A stretch of 64,000 nucleotides of DNA, from contig CM023540.1 of assembly GCA_013350335.1 (NCBI GenBank), forward strand, positions 21,865,175 to 21,929,174, read 5' to 3'. Every line of letters begins with the position of its first letter. Position 1 is the stretch's first letter. The notes under the pieces were generated by a model, which had not been told where the DNA came from, searched no databases, and was given only the letters and a program-made list of their open reading frames with translations. Shown one piece after another: positions 1 through 54,837 of the stretch. A program made the position numbers and the translations under genes. The DNA is from Chimonanthus salicifolius. Taxonomy: Eukaryota > Streptophyta > Magnoliopsida > Laurales > Calycanthaceae.

Positions 1-3
1 AGG

Positions 4-264
4 TTGTATCCAGTTCCCTTCTGGTTAGTGGTTGGTTCTGAGGTGGATATCCGTCGATTTAGTCACGGGGGACCTCATTTTAAAGACGGACCATTGAAAA
101 TGATTGACAAATGGAGAGAGGTTTTGGGCCCTGGAGTGGTTGTTGCTTGGGTAAGAATTTTCAAGATTCCGTTGCATGAGTGGCAGAAGGAGGTGTTATG
201 GAAGCTTGGGGGTTTATTAGGGGTTGTAGAAGAAGTGGATAGCCTTGCTTGGAGATGGAGGTAG
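4..264 (+). pseudogene. L1 ORF1 (DUF4283-like) fragment
   Basis: An open stretch with WVRIFKIPLHEWQKEVL followed by a run resembling the plant L1 ORF1 DUF4283 signature (W-R-x-x-x-IPLHxW). It stops at 262-264. Weaker open pieces to about 1440, with a basic tail, may be the rest of ORF1 but are broken. I could not find an intact CCHC knuckle. Confidence 0.65.
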
Positions 265-1532
265 TTGAAATTTCTTAGGGTGGAGATTGTGCGGCCTGTG
301 GCTTATGTCGTATTAGGGACACTGTGGCTGGAAGTGGGTGATGTTTGGTTTGATTTATGGGCCGAAGTGGAACCACGATCGCTGGTAGCCATGGAGGATT
401 TGTTGGTTCGGGGTGCCTTGGTGGGAGTTAATTGTCCTTTGGTAGTTGCAAAGGTGGCAAATAGACTAAATGGAGGATCACCAGATACTCATGGACCTTC
501 GGTAGATGTCGTCCATGGCTCCAAAAAAGAGTTGTTTACACATCATGCGAAGCAGTCGTAGGTACACCTTCATGAGATTGATGGCTCCTAGTTGCCAGAG
601 AAGTTGCCGGAATCGAAGAAGGTTGGAGGAGATCCTACAACTGTTACATACGGTTGTTCCATTATTCCTTCCCTCCCTCTTATCGCGGAAGAAACGCCTC
701 CAAAAAGATCGCTAAAGCCTTTGGGATTAACGAAAGGTTTTTCTTGATTTCAGGAGCGAGAGAAGGGGAGTTTTGGGGATTTAGGGCATCCGAATCGAAG
801 GACTAAATATTTTAAAGATGTTTTATTGGACCTTGGTAAGGCCCATTTAGAGTCTAAAGTTGGTTGAATTTGTGAGCCCAAACTCAGTCTGTAGTGAAGT
901 TGGGCTCCATACAGGGCTTTAACTTAAGCCTAGTCAAATTGGGTCAATGCAAGACAGACCACAGGGTGTGGATTCAATTCCACTTTCAACCCGGCTTTCG
1001 TGGTAACAGAGGGGGAAACAGAAAGTCAATTTCATTGACAACTAGCAAGGCCTTTATTGATCTAGAGGGATAGCGGAACCATTTTGGGAGAGGGGGACCT
1101 CTTTCTGCCTTTGACGGTGAGGGAATTTTTCGTTCTACTGGGGAAGGTTGGAGGAAATTCCGCTAGAGAATGAGCAGAGTAGCGATAGTTGTAGAGGAAA
1201 GACGTTTGGTGGTTATGCGGAACTTGGTAGGTGGGGTTGCAACTGTGGAGGCAGAAGATTGTCTTGCATTGGCAGCGAGATCGAAGAATGTTGATGAGGA
1301 AAGAATGGTGTTAATTGGGTCAATCCTTGGAATCACTTCCCCGAGACGAACTTCTCAGTTGAGGGAGATTTTGAATTTTTTTTGTTAGGCGGAACAAAAA
1401 CACAAGGAGGAGGAGCAGTGGTTGCGTCGTAGTAGAAAAAAGAGAGAGGGAGCTTAGAAACCTACAATCTTCAATTAATTATGATCACTCTTTGGTATTG
1501 GATGGGAGTTCGGGTGATCAGGGAGGTGTCTG

Positions 1533-2235
1533 ATGAAAGTCATGTCTTGGAATGTGAGGGGGTTGGGAGCAGTGATGAAGAGAGTTATGGTGAAGAGAGT
1601 AGTGATTTCGTAGAGGCCAGATGTTCTTTTTCTACAGGAAATCAAGTGTTCAAAGCCTGTGGAGGGGTTAGTTAAATCCGTATGGGGCATAGGGAGTATG
1701 GGGTAGGTAGGTAAGGCTTTAGAAGGGCTTTTGGTGGACTACGAACTATTTGGAATGCAACTAAGTTGAGATTGTCAGTTGTGGACATTAAACACTTTTC
1801 TATCATAACGGCATTGGAATAGATATCTTCGGGAAGTCTTTTCTTTTTACTAATGTGTATGGTTCGAATAATGATGCAAAAAGGGGTTTATTCTTGGAAG
1901 AGATTGCTTCAGGTAAAAGAGTTTTTTCTCTCCCCTGGTGCATAGGAGGGGACTTTATCGTTGTTCGTAGAGGAGAGGAAAAACTGTAGTTGAATCTCTG
2001 CTTCTATGCAGAGTTTCAACAATTTGTTGAAGATATGGAATTATTATATTTGCATCTATGAGGTGCTACTTATACATGGTCAAATGTGCAAGATAACCCA
2101 AATCTTGCACAGCTGGATATATTCTTGATTGATTCGCAATGAGTAGATTGTTTCCAACACACTTCATAGCGTGCTGGTACAAATCCTATCTCGGATCATG
2201 TACCGACTATTCTTGACTCAAGTATGGATTCTTGG
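1533..2235 (+). pseudogene. L1 AP-endonuclease domain, copy 1
   Basis: ATG at 1533 begins MKVMSWNVRGLG, the standard start of plant L1 ORF2. FLQEIK (about 1625), GDF (about 1950) and YTWSN (about 2070) follow in shifting frames, so several endonuclease catalytic motifs are recognisable. Frameshifts prevent a continuous protein. Confidence 0.8.
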
Positions 2236-2805
2236 GGTCTAGTTCCTTTTCGATTTGAGTTGGCCTGGTTGAAAATCAACGGGTTTAATGACTTAGTTGA
2301 GAATTGGTGGAGAGAGGCTTGTCCTACGGGTTGGAAGGGATACTGTTTGATGCAGAAATTGAAATCTCTCAAAGGAAAGTTGAAGGAGTGGGCTTTAAGC
2401 TCGTTGGGAGGACAATAAAGTAGATGAACAGGGGTGGTGGGATGAATTTCAATGTTTGAATCAGCTGGAGGATGTGGGCCCGTTATCTATGGATTAGTTA
2501 TTCCGAATGAAGGAGATAAAAAGTGAGCTAAAGAAGAAAGCTTTGGTGGAGGAGATTAAGTGGAAACAAAGATCTAGAATTTTGTGGTTGAAAGAGGGGG
2601 ATCAGAACACCAAGTTCTTTCATCAAATGGCAAGTGCTAGGAGACTAAAGAATTTCATCCATTCTTTGCAAGAGTAGGGGGAACACATTGAAGGTAGGGA
2701 GAATATTTGTGACGAAATAGTTCATTACTTCCGACGACTGTATGAGGCCCCTAAAAGGGAATTTCCTACGCCATCTTTGCTTCCTTTTAAGGAACTGGAC
2801 GTGGA

Positions 2806-3995
2806 GCAATGATTTCTGTTGGAATGTCTGGTTGAAGAGGTAGAGGTAAAAAATGCGGTATGGCACTTAGGAGAGGATAAGGCTCCAGGCCCCGACGGGT
2901 TCCCCATTTTATTCTTTAAATCTTTTTGGAATTTGGTGAAATCAGACATTTTGGCTTTTGTTTCAGAGCTTTTCGCTAGAGGTATTTTATCTAAGGATAT
3001 GGGTGCTAGTTTTATTCTTTGGTTCCGAAAAAGACTAGGGCATGTGCTTTGAACGACTTCCGACCTATATCTCTGCTTGGTGGTCCGTACATGATTTTAA
3101 CTAAAATTTTGACAAACAAATTAAAAAAAAGGTTCTTCCTTTTGTGATTTCACCAGTGCAAAGTGCATTCTTGGAAAGTAGAAAGATAGTTAGTGGCCCA
3201 TGAACGTGTGGATTCAAAATTTCTATCTGGGGAAGCGGGTGTGGTTTGCAAATTGGACTTCCAAAAGGCTAATGACAATGTGAATTGGTCTTTTTTGGAC
3301 TATGTTTTGGAGAGGATGAAATTTGTCATTCTGGAGGAGTTGGATACGATCATGTTCATCTTCGGCGCACTTAACAGTGTTGGTGAACAGGAGTCCTGAA
3401 GGTTTTTTCCAAATGGGGAAATGGATACGATAGGGGGGTCCCCTATCACCGTTTCTTTACGTTATCGTGGCAAAGGATCTTCACCTCATGTTTCAGGTTG
3501 TTTCCTCTCAAGGCTTATTACATGGTTTCAGGATCGGGCAGACATATATCGTGATTTCGTATTTGCAATATATAGATGATACCATTCTCTTTATTAAGTC
3601 AGAAGAGGAGTATTTAAAACGGTGCGGGCTGTTCTTTAATGGTTTGAAATTTGTTCAAGTTTTAAGATAAATTTTGAGAAAAGTGAATTGATGGGAGTGA
3701 ATGTAGGGTACATGTAATGTGTGGAGTTGGCGGCAGTGTTGGGTGTAGAGCGGCTTCATTCCCCTCCACATATCTTGGGATTCCACTCTGTAAAGGGCAA
3801 CCTCAAAAGGGGTGTTGGGATAGGATTGTTGATAAAATGGAGAGGAGACTTTCGTTGTGGAAGGGTAAGTTTGTCTCTTTGTGGTAGGATTTTACTATTC
3901 AAGGCGGTTTTGTCCAGTCTTCCAGTCTATTTTCTTAGCGTCTTCAAATGTCCAGCAGCGGTGGCTGAAAAATTGGAAAGAATCCAGAGATAGTT
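2806..3995 (+). pseudogene. L1 reverse transcriptase domain, copy 1
   Basis: GEDKAPGPDGFPILFFK at about 2870-2922 is the RT N-terminal signature. LDFQKANDNVNW follows at about 3255. The catalytic box reads QYIDDT (about 3568), retaining both Asp residues. The LLFKAVLSSLPVYFLS block is at about 3893. Stops at several points inactivate it. Confidence 0.85.
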
Positions 3996-5129
3996 TCTGT
4001 GGAATGATGATAGAGAGAGGCGGAAGTTCAATTTAGTCTGTTGGTCTCAAGATTGTAAACTTTAGAAGGACGGAGGTTTGGGATTTTGACCAATTCGTTA
4101 GTTCAATGAGGATCTGTTGGGGAAGTGGTTATGGCGGTTAGGTGACTCTTTTGATGCATTATGGAAAGATATTATTTGACAGAAGTATAGGCTACTAGGG
4201 ACAAGGTTGGAGAATAAATACTGCTCATAGAAGAGTTTCTGGTTTTTGGAAGGGTGTTTGTTCAGTCGCTTTGGGTCGACATATTAAGTATCGTTCATAT
4301 TCAGGGGACAAGATTTTATTTTGGTTGGAGAAATGACTAGGATAGGCTCCTTTGGCAAACTCCTTTCCTATGTTATTTTCTTTAGTGGATAATAAAGAAG
4401 CTTCGATGAAGGAATGGTACGATCTTATTCATTATAAGGTTGTTTGGAGCCCTGCTTCGGAGAGAATTGGATGATTGGATGGTGGATGGACGGGTATCAC
4501 CTTTGAATCTATTGGATAATATTTTTGTGGTCGGAAGGGAGAATGATCGGCGTATATGGGAGTTGAATCCTTACAGTACTTTTTCTGTTAGCTCTTTCTA
4601 TAAGGCACTCTTGAAGACGAATGAGGTTCTGGTTGGGGGTCTCTCCCCTGAAGGTGAAAATGTTTGGCTGGCTTGCAGGATTGTAGAAAATCCTGATTAT
4701 AGATAATCTGTGATTAAGGAGTATGCTCATTGTAAATGCTTGTCCTCTGAACCATTTGTTACTTCACTGAAAGCTGTCTCCTTAGATTTGGATGCACTTC
4801 TTTCAGCTATTGGATATTACTTTCTGTATGCCTAGAGCATGGTCGAATTTGTTATCTGAAGAGGTGGTGGTGTCCTATAGCTCTTTTCGATGAACTCTCT
4901 AGTCTACTACAGTGTTGAGTATTGTGTGGTCTATTTGACTAGAACAAAATAAAAGATTTTTTCAAGGTAAAGAAAGTACAATTTTGAATTTGCTTTGCTG
5001 GATGTTATTAAACTTCTAGTTGCTTGGTGGATGGTCGACTCATTGAAGTTCAGGGGCATTTTTGTTTCCGACTTTTGTAGGGATTGGGCATCAGTTGATT
5101 CCGTCGTGCCGCGATTCAGATTCTAGACC

Positions 5130-5567
5130 TCAATCATCTTGGCTTCCCCCGGATATTGGACTTCTCAAACTTAATTTTGATAGAAGCTGTGGGCGTCAAG
5201 TTGGTCTTGCAGGTTATGGTGGGGTCATCCGCAATGATTCAGGCTCTACGGTGCTTTCTTTTTCTGGGCCTTTTGCAAATGGCTCTATAATTGAGGTGGA
5301 GTTGTTTGCATTATGGAGAGGCGTTTGGAGTTGGAAAAATTAGGGGTTAAAGGAAGCATACTTGAAGGGGACTGTGAGGTGGTAGTGGTGTGGGTTTCAG
5401 GCTCTCATTGCCCATGGATTTTAGATAAAATTGAACAGATTCGGCATATCATTTTTCTTCGTAACTTTAAAATTATATGGACTCATCGTTCAATTGATTT
5501 TGTTGCAGATTATATGGCTGGACTTGGGGTGTCTTTATCTACGGAAATTGTAGACATTCTTTTGTAA
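5130..5567 (+). pseudogene. L1 RNase H domain, copy 1
   Basis: Plant-type RNase H (RVT_3 family): NFDRSC, GYGGVIRNDSG, EVELFALWRGV, then after a frameshift near 5340 LEGDCEVVV and VADYMAGLG. The four acidic positions of the family are still recognisable in two frames. Confidence 0.82.
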
Positions 5568-5584
5568 TTTTTTTTCTTTGAGAT

Positions 5585-5635
5585 GAAGAGGAGAGAGAGA
5601 GAGAGAGAGAGAGAGGGGGTGGGTGGGGGGGGGGT
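5585..5635 (+). repeat. GA microsatellite plus poly-G in L1 3' UTR
   Basis: A run of GA dinucleotides (about 12 units) followed by G-rich sequence with a run of at least eight G, in the 3' UTR of L1 copy 1. Confidence 0.9.
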
Positions 5636-5725
5636 TGTAAATTTTCGTATGGAGGGCTACCTCAAAGCCTCCTATCTTCTTGTATTGTTTTTTTAATTCA
5701 TAATGTAGTTACCTTTAAAAAAAAG

Positions 5726-6400
5726 GCTCTTTGGCAAGCTTTTGGGAAATACATCCCCACTATTGGAACTCTTGGATGAAAGCAATGAGATCCTCTTTAA
5801 CCATATCTCAGAACAACTTTAAGAAAGCAATAGGAAAGCCATCTAGACTAGGGGCTCTATCATCTCTCAAGTCCCAAACTGCTAATTTGATCTCGTCCTC
5901 CGTAAAAGGGCGTTCAAGGAGGGACTTAAAGATGACCTTGAAAGGAAGACTTGCAATTGGCAACCTTTCCTAAGAACTAGCCGAGTACAAATTCTGAAAA
6001 TAATTGACAATAGAAGAAATGGCGACCTTATCTAGAATAGTGATATCATCAATGCTAATGGACTTGATGTGGTTAATGCGCCTGTGAGCTGATGCTACTG
6101 CATGAAAGAATTTTGTGTTTTTATCTGCTTCTTTGATCCTTCTGTCCCTTGACCTCCGTCTCCATCTGATTTCTTCTTGGATGCTCTGGGCTCGATAGTG
6201 GTCTTGAAGGTCAAGCTGCAGATTATGGTCCTGTTTGGAAAGATCTGCTTGTTCATTGATGTCAATCTGGTTGATGCCATTGAGAATGGATACCAGCTAT
6301 TCAGTCAATGAACCAAAGCAAGTGTGTCTCCAATTCTTCAATTTGCTCTTCAAGTGCTTAAGTGTGTAGGCCAAAACAAAACCTTTTCTGCCATCAAATA
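5726..6400 (-). mobile_element. Antisense L1 fragment (ORF2 endonuclease-RT junction)
   Basis: The reverse strand reads LKNWRHTCFGSL at about 6350, IQEEIRWRRRSRDRRIK at about 6155, KEADKNTKFFHAVASAHRR around 6110, and then the RT start FTEDEIKLAVWDL with a decayed PDGF-equivalent near 5850. It is bounded on the left by the A tail of copy 1. No own tail is visible, so it is an internal scrap, perhaps the remains of the site into which copy 1 inserted. Confidence 0.8.
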
Positions 6401-6660
6401 GTAAAAAATGCTATGGATGGGATCGGCACTAAAATGAAATCGAAGTTAGAATTGCATTAGATGGTTGATGGGGCATCCTAATGGGTGTATAAATGAATTG
6501 GCAAGAGGGACAGAGAGATGTAGTTGTTATTAGATCTTATTGATTTTGGGATAAAACCTCCTATTTCCTAGCATTGCAAATTGCGTAGAGTTTTTTCACG
6601 AACAAAATTAAGAGAGCAGACACATTTCTCCCCTTTTAAAATGATGGTGGCAAACCTTTA
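6401..6660. other. Unassigned spacer
   Basis: I see no coding similarity, tail or clear repeat in this stretch between an antisense L1 scrap and L1 copy 2. Confidence 0.5.
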
Positions 6661-9600
6661 TTAATACAAGCATATGCCCAAGATCAGCTTATGAGAAGGA
6701 AGGAGATTAAAGTAAGCCTAAAAAAGAAAGCTTTGTTAGAGGAGATAAAGTGGAAGAAGTGTTCTCGTATTAGGTGGTTGAAAGAGGGGGATAAGAACAC
6801 CAAGTGCTTTCATCATATGGCTAGTGCTAGGAGGAGGAAAAATTATATTCATTCTTTGTTGGTTGAGGGGGAAAGAATTGATGAAAGGTCGGATATTTGC
6901 GAGGAGATAATACACTACCAGTGGCTTTATGAGTCTCCAAAATGGGATTTTCCTATTCCTACTTTGCTCCCCTTTAAAGAATTGACTGATGAGCAGCGAT
7001 TTTTGTTGGAATGTCCATTTGATGAGGTAGAGGTGAAACATGCAATTTGGTAGTTCGTAGAAGATAAAGCTCTAGGTCAACAAGAAGTCTTTGCTTTTGT
7101 GTTAGAATTCTTTGATAGAGGAATACTTTCTAAGGATTTGGAGGTCGACTTTATTACCTTGATTTTGAAAAAGTCTGGAGCTTCTGCTTTGAATGATTTC
7201 CATCTTATATCATTGATTGGTGGTCCATAAACGATTTTAGGTAAAATTCTTGCTAACCGGTTGAAGAAGGTTCTGCCACATATCATCTCTCTAGTGCAAA
7301 GTGCTTTTTTGGAAGGCAGACAGATAGTAGATTCGGTTGTAGTTGCTCATGAATGCCTGGATTCTAAATTTTTATTTGGGGAAGCGGGTGTGGTGTGTAA
7401 GTTACATTTTCAAAAAGCCTATGACAATGTAGATTGGTCCTTTTTGGAATATGTCATGAAGCGCATGGGCTTTGGTGATCGTTGGATTAGGTCCTACTTG
7501 TCTTCGGCTCACATGTCTGTGTTGGTCAACGAGAGTCCTAAGGGGTTTTTCAGGATGGAGAAAGGTGTTCGGTAGGGGATCCTCTCTCTCCATATCTATA
7601 TGTCATTGGGGCAGAGGCACTTCATCTCATGTTTTAGGTTGTGTTTTCTAAGGGCTGGATTCAAGGTTTCCCTATCGAGAATTCAGATATTGAGATTCCT
7701 CATCTACAATATGCTAATGATACAGTCCTTTTCCTTAAGGCGGTCCGGGCGGTTCTCCAGTGGTTTCAGATTTGCTCAGGGTTGAAGATTAATTTTGATA
7801 AAGAGTGAATTGATGGGTGTCAATGTCGAGCACATGAGGTTTATGGAGATGGCGTCGTTATTGGGTTGTAATGTTGCTTCTTTTCCCTCTAAGTATGTGG
7901 GGATTCCTCAATGTAAAGGAAAGCCTTGAAAGGTGTGTTGGGATATACTCATTGATAAAATGGACTTGGAGGGGGAAGTATTTGTCACTTGTAGGTAGGG
8001 TCATCTTGATCAAGGCGGTTTTATCTAGCCTCCCGGTTTATTGTCTGTGTGTTTTCAAATGTCCAGTGGCGGTGGTTGACAAGTTGAAAAGGATCCAGAG
8101 ATAGTTCTTGTGGAATGATGATCGTGATAAATAGAAATTTCATTTGGTTAGTGATCTCAGGTTTGCAAATGTAAGGAGGAAGCTGGTCTTGGGATTCAGC
8201 CTCTTCGTCAGTTTAATGATGCTTTGCTAGGAAAGTGGTTGTGGCGGTTGGGTGATTCTTCTGAGGGTCTTTTGAAGGATATTCCCTAAAGAAAAAATAG
8301 GTTGTAGGGCTATGGATGGAGGATTGCAAATGCTAGTGGGAGAGTTTAGGTTTTTGGAAGGGTGCTTGTCTGTGGCAATGGTCTTTGGTCGGTTCATTAG
8401 ATATCGTGTGTGTTCAGGTTAGGACATCTTCTGGTTGGATAAATGGTTGGGTGATGCTTTTTTGGCCTAATTGTTCCCTTTGCTTTTCTCTCTAGCAGTA
8501 AATAAAGAAACCAATGTTAGGGACTACTATGAGGTAATTCATATAAGGTAGTTGGGGGTCCTCAGTTTCGGAGAGAGTTGGAGGACTCGATGGTAGAAGA
8601 ATGGATGTCGCTAATGAATCTTTTGGAAAATGTCTTTGTGATAGGCTAGGGGAAGGACATGCGGATTTGGGAGATCAATCTCCACGGTTTATTCTTAGTG
8701 CAGTCTTTTTATGAGAAATTATTGTTTGTTGGTGATGTTCCTTCCATTCACTCTAAAATTTGGGTAGGGGTTTTTTCCCTTAAAGTGAAGATGTTTTGTT
8801 GGCTTGCAGAAAAATTTGACTATTGATAATCTATGTCTGCGGAAGATGATTATTGTGAATGCCTGTCCTTTGTGTTTATCGGATGTGGAGTCCGTAAATC
8901 ATTTGTTGCTCCATTGTCGATTCTCTCATTAGATTTGGGTGCACTTCTTCCAGCTGTCGGGTATTGCCTTTTGCATGCCTAGTGCGTGGGGTGAGTTGTT
9001 TAATGAAGAAGTGGTGGTGTCAGGTAACTCTTTTCGTTGAAGCGTATGGAATGTGACTGTCTTCAGTATTGTTTGGTCCATTTGGTTGGAACATAATTAA
9101 AGGGTTTTCCATGGTAAGGAGTGTGCTGTTTCGTCCCTCCTAGATATTATTAAGCTCCAAGCAGCTTGGTGGTTGGTCGAGTCGTCTAAGTTTCAGGGAG
9201 TTATTGTTTTAGATTTGTGCAGAGATTGGGCATATGTAGATTCACTTGGAGTCTAGTCTTCAAGTTTCTTGGACTCCTCCTGCTAGTGGGAAGTTGTGTG
9301 TGAGACATTGGTTTTTGCAGGGTATGGTGGAATCATCCGTGCTGATTCGGGGCTGCAGTGCTTTCCTTTGCTGGTCTAATTTCTAACAGGTCAGTAATTG
9401 AGGTGGAACTGTTTGCATTATGGTGACGCATTTTGGAGTTGGAGGAGTTAGGAGTTTATGAGAACATTGTAGAAGGTGATTCTTAGGTAGTTGTTGGGTG
9501 GGAATTGGAGGAGTTAGGTGTTTATGAGAACATTGTAGAGGGTGATTCTTAGGTCGTTGTCGGGTGGGCGTGGAACTGTTTGCATTATGGCGAGGCATTT

Positions 9601-9925
9601 TGGAGTTGGGAGTTTATGAGAACATTGTAGAAGGTGATTCTCAGGTAGTTGTCGGGTGGGCATTGGGTTCCCAATATCCGTGGATTTTCTTGGATAAAAT
9701 TGAATATATTATTGTTTTCTTTGATTTTAAGGTTGCTTGGGCTCCTCTACAGGCTAACTCAGATGCAGATGATTTGGTTCGTCAGGGGTTGACTATAGAT
9801 ACAGAAGTTGTAAATAAATTTTTGTTATTTTGGGGAGGGTTTGTGTTTTTTTTGTGTTGGTGGGCTTCTTTAGCTTGCTTTCCCCTTGTATTTCTCTTTT
9901 GAATTAATGAAGTTATCTTTAAAAA
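6661..9925 (+). mobile_element. Decayed plant L1 LINE, copy 2 (5' truncated)
   Basis: Same family as copy 1: the first recognisable stretch (about 6690, KKALLEEIKWK) matches copy 1 from about 2510. RT runs about 6985-8104 (LVQSAFLEGRQIVDS, LHFQKAYDNVDW), then the zinc-binding region about 8560-9010 and RNase H about 9300-9830, ending with an A9 tail at about 9920. The RT catalytic box reads QYANDT, so the first catalytic Asp is lost. Confidence 0.87.
9402..9660 (+). repeat. Internal triplication in RNase H of L1 copy 2
   Basis: A block of about 65 nt coding LGVYENIVEGDSQVVVGW-like peptide occurs three times (about 9434-9502, 9503-9568, 9595-9660). The longer lead-in, beginning gtggaactgtttgcattatgg, is itself present twice (9402 and 9569). 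The duplicated block contains the third RNase H Asp (EGDS). Such tandem copies in a dead element point to local slippage or unequal recombination. Confidence 0.85.
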
Positions 9926-12367
9926 AAAACTTTATTAGGTGGTGCTTGGGTTGAGCACCAAAAATATGTAATGGAAGATAGCCATCAAAGTGAACAAAAA
10001 CAACAAGGAAAAAGAAAAGGCACATCAAAACATACAAAAGCTAGCGTAGCTGCCCCAGCCTAATTGCCTTAAACAATGACTAACTAGTTTTAGTGCTCAT
10101 GCATGTGCGTGAGGGAGATATATGAAAGTGAAGTGGAATTGTGTTCGAAAATTTTGAATATCTTTTACACTTCATTTTCCTGAATCCTTAATATTTTGTT
10201 AAATGGGTTAATTTTCTAGGAGAGGATTGCTACATGGAGTTCCATGTCACTTGTGTGGGAGGAGCGTGTGCCACACAGGTGGCTATTTGTCTATTTAGAT
10301 TGTGAGCATTCATCTTTCATTGGGTGACACTGTTCATGTGTGCCATGCATGATAGTCCTGGGGGTGCACTTGTGTACAAAGTTATGGGTGGGTTTGAAAC
10401 TTGAAAGGTCATTCATTGATCATCTTCATCATCATCATTTTGTGACCATGAAGGTTGTGGATCTGAGTCATATAGGTGTCAAGTAGGCCCACAAAGAATG
10501 ATTTGCCCAATCCAATCATGAATGTGAGGCCCAGGTGGAAGGGATAAATGACTCTGATGATGATGATTGATAGGGGCCACATAAAGTCAGCTTGATTGAA
10601 TTCTTTTAGGTATGACCTTTTGGGCCTTAATATCAATGGTAAAATATAATCAAATTTTAAATCCAATACTAGGTTTATCTTGAAATCAGATGAACTAGTG
10701 GATATTGTTGTATAGGTTTAAGGCCTAAAATAGTGGTTTGGGTAGGGTTAAGTAAGATGTTACTGTTTCACCTTTAAAAGACAAAAAAATAAGACATATT
10801 ACCGTTAATACCAGCAATTGATCCATTGCCTTCTCTCTACTCCCAGTTAATACTCAGCATGTAACTCGACAGGACACATTTCTTTATGCTCACATGGCAC
10901 AGTAAACAGTGAGGTAGGCCTCAATAATTCATACATTGGTCTTCTTAACTGTAACTGTAAACCAATTTCTTAAAGATAGGTCACTGCAGACAAAAGAAAA
11001 TATGAGCACTTCATGATTCCAGTAGTGTTGATACAATTATAATGGTAAGTTTTGAACTTTCAATGTGTCTTTTAACTTGTAATTCATGATCTGTTTTGAA
11101 AATTTTGATGGTGGATGGTTACATGTTTGATGTTTGATCTGAGTGGCACAGAAGTTGAAGTTCTGTTTGGAATCGACTCCACAAGGCCCAGCTATGAACC
11201 ACGAAATTCCTGCATGAGAAAGTGGGAACTGTGGCTGTTCGTTTTAATATAGTTGCCATTTCCCCCCCCAAAAAGAGGAAATGGTAACTGTTTTCATGAC
11301 AACTTTTCATCTTTCCTCCTTTTCTTTTTAACATTTGTTTTTTCCATACATTGAGAATTTTTTTTAAATGTTATACATTGAGAATATTTGAAGTTTGGCC
11401 TTTTGATTTCTAAGTGAGGCTTGAATGATCAAGGCATTGGAAAACCTGAAAAAATGATGACTTCCATCTTTTTCATACATGGGGAATATGTGACGCTTGA
11501 AAATACCTTTTTAAGATCATTATGGTCAACGGGAAAGTCGGGAAAGTCTTCTGATTTCCGAGTGCAACGTGGATGAGTGAATGAAAGCTTGTGAGTTAGA
11601 TATGAGGCCATTGCCATGGACATAAGGTGAGACATGCACAGGCAGTGATGAAAACCTATAGAAGTATTTGGTGTTGAAAACTTCTACTCCAACAGCTGAG
11701 ACATCTAGAACTGGACAATTTAGGCTGGCTTGTCTAAACCAGATAGATCTTAGGTGACGCTGGCAAGAATGTCTCTGCTAGCTTTTTACTCTGGCTGATT
11801 TGTTTTAGACTTCTGTTTTGATCTTTATTCTTTCCCTTTTGTCTCCACTTGAGACCTTTTGATGTCTTCTTTCTTTTCAGAGGGCATCTCATTCTTTTTC
11901 TTTTTAAGCCCCAGACCCCAAAAAAAAAAAAAACCAACCAACACACACACATTAAAAAAAAGGAGAAAGAGAGACTGAGACTATAGATACTGATATTGAA
12001 AAGGTGATTACGGTATTAATTTTGTTCTTGGACTCCTAGGGCAGAAAAAAATCAGCTACATGAAGAGAGACATTACATATTGTATTAACGGGAACGTGAT
12101 TGCTCCATTAAAAAATTGATGTCACTGGTAAAATAACTTGACAAAGGTACCCTTTGTCACCAATTAGGAAAAGGACTGTTATTTTTATCTTTTATTTTTT
12201 TATATCAAATCATAATGAGCCCAGTATGTTCACATGTTCAAATTTAGTTTACTCTGAGTTGATTGTTAATTCCTCTTCAACTTATTGAACACTGATCATA
12301 ATTAGAAAACTGAAAAATTATCCTTGTAACCACAAGTAGTTATCTTAACATGTTTTCTTCTTTTCAG
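9926..12367. other. Remainder of 5' SYD intron, no exon found
   Basis: I looked for the missing SYD N-terminal exon, whose conserved peptide includes KLATKLYVI-like sequence, and did not find it. About 10230-10660 has the GGCCCAC- and CATGTGTGG-rich texture and ATGATG runs of plant DNA-transposon-like repeats, without clear terminal repeats. Short A, C and CA runs lie at 11263-11272 and 11920-11950. The 3' end is a pyrimidine-rich tract before the acceptor at 12367. Confidence 0.6.
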
Positions 12368-54383
<42,016 letters not shown>

Positions 54384-54837
54384 GTGAATATGATGCTCCT
54401 TATTACTTTTCTGGTTCTCTTACAATATTTCTGGTGATTTTGGCCACACCCAGGAAAATTAGATGTCTGAGATTGAGTTGATGTGGTTTTACCTAGGAAG
54501 AAATGTAGAACAAATGTGTCTTAATGTCACTTCGTAGTTGGTTTTGGCTGTGCAATAGTGGTTTCATCCCAGGCAATTGAAACTTAGTTTTTGAACCTTT
54601 TTTCAGCAGCTTTCTCTGTGTGAATCACTACATTAAAGAATGAAAATGGAAATCATGGAGTGATGTTTGAATGTTTGGATATATAAAGAGGGGAGAGGGG
54701 ATAAGGCTCATGTATGAACAAATGAAATATTCTTAGGAACTGAGAGAAAAGTGGGAGGTGAAATGGGAGAGCATTTTTGTACTGTAGCAACAGAAAAACA
54801 TATTAAAAGAAAATAAGTACTACAGAATAGTGGGGTA

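Larger units (their letters stand above)
1..5725 (+). mobile_element. Decayed plant L1 LINE, copy 1 (nearly full length, 5' end outside window)
   Basis: From the left edge: an ORF1 relic, then an ORF2 relic with AP-endonuclease (about 1533-2235), reverse transcriptase (about 2806-3995), zinc-binding RT-associated region (about 4440-4850) and plant-type RNase H (about 5130-5567). A 3' UTR follows with a GA repeat, then an A8 tail ending near 5725. Many stops and frameshifts show it is dead. It is on the same strand as SYD and, since SYD's first exons are not seen downstream of it, probably sits in the first SYD intron. Confidence 0.88.
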
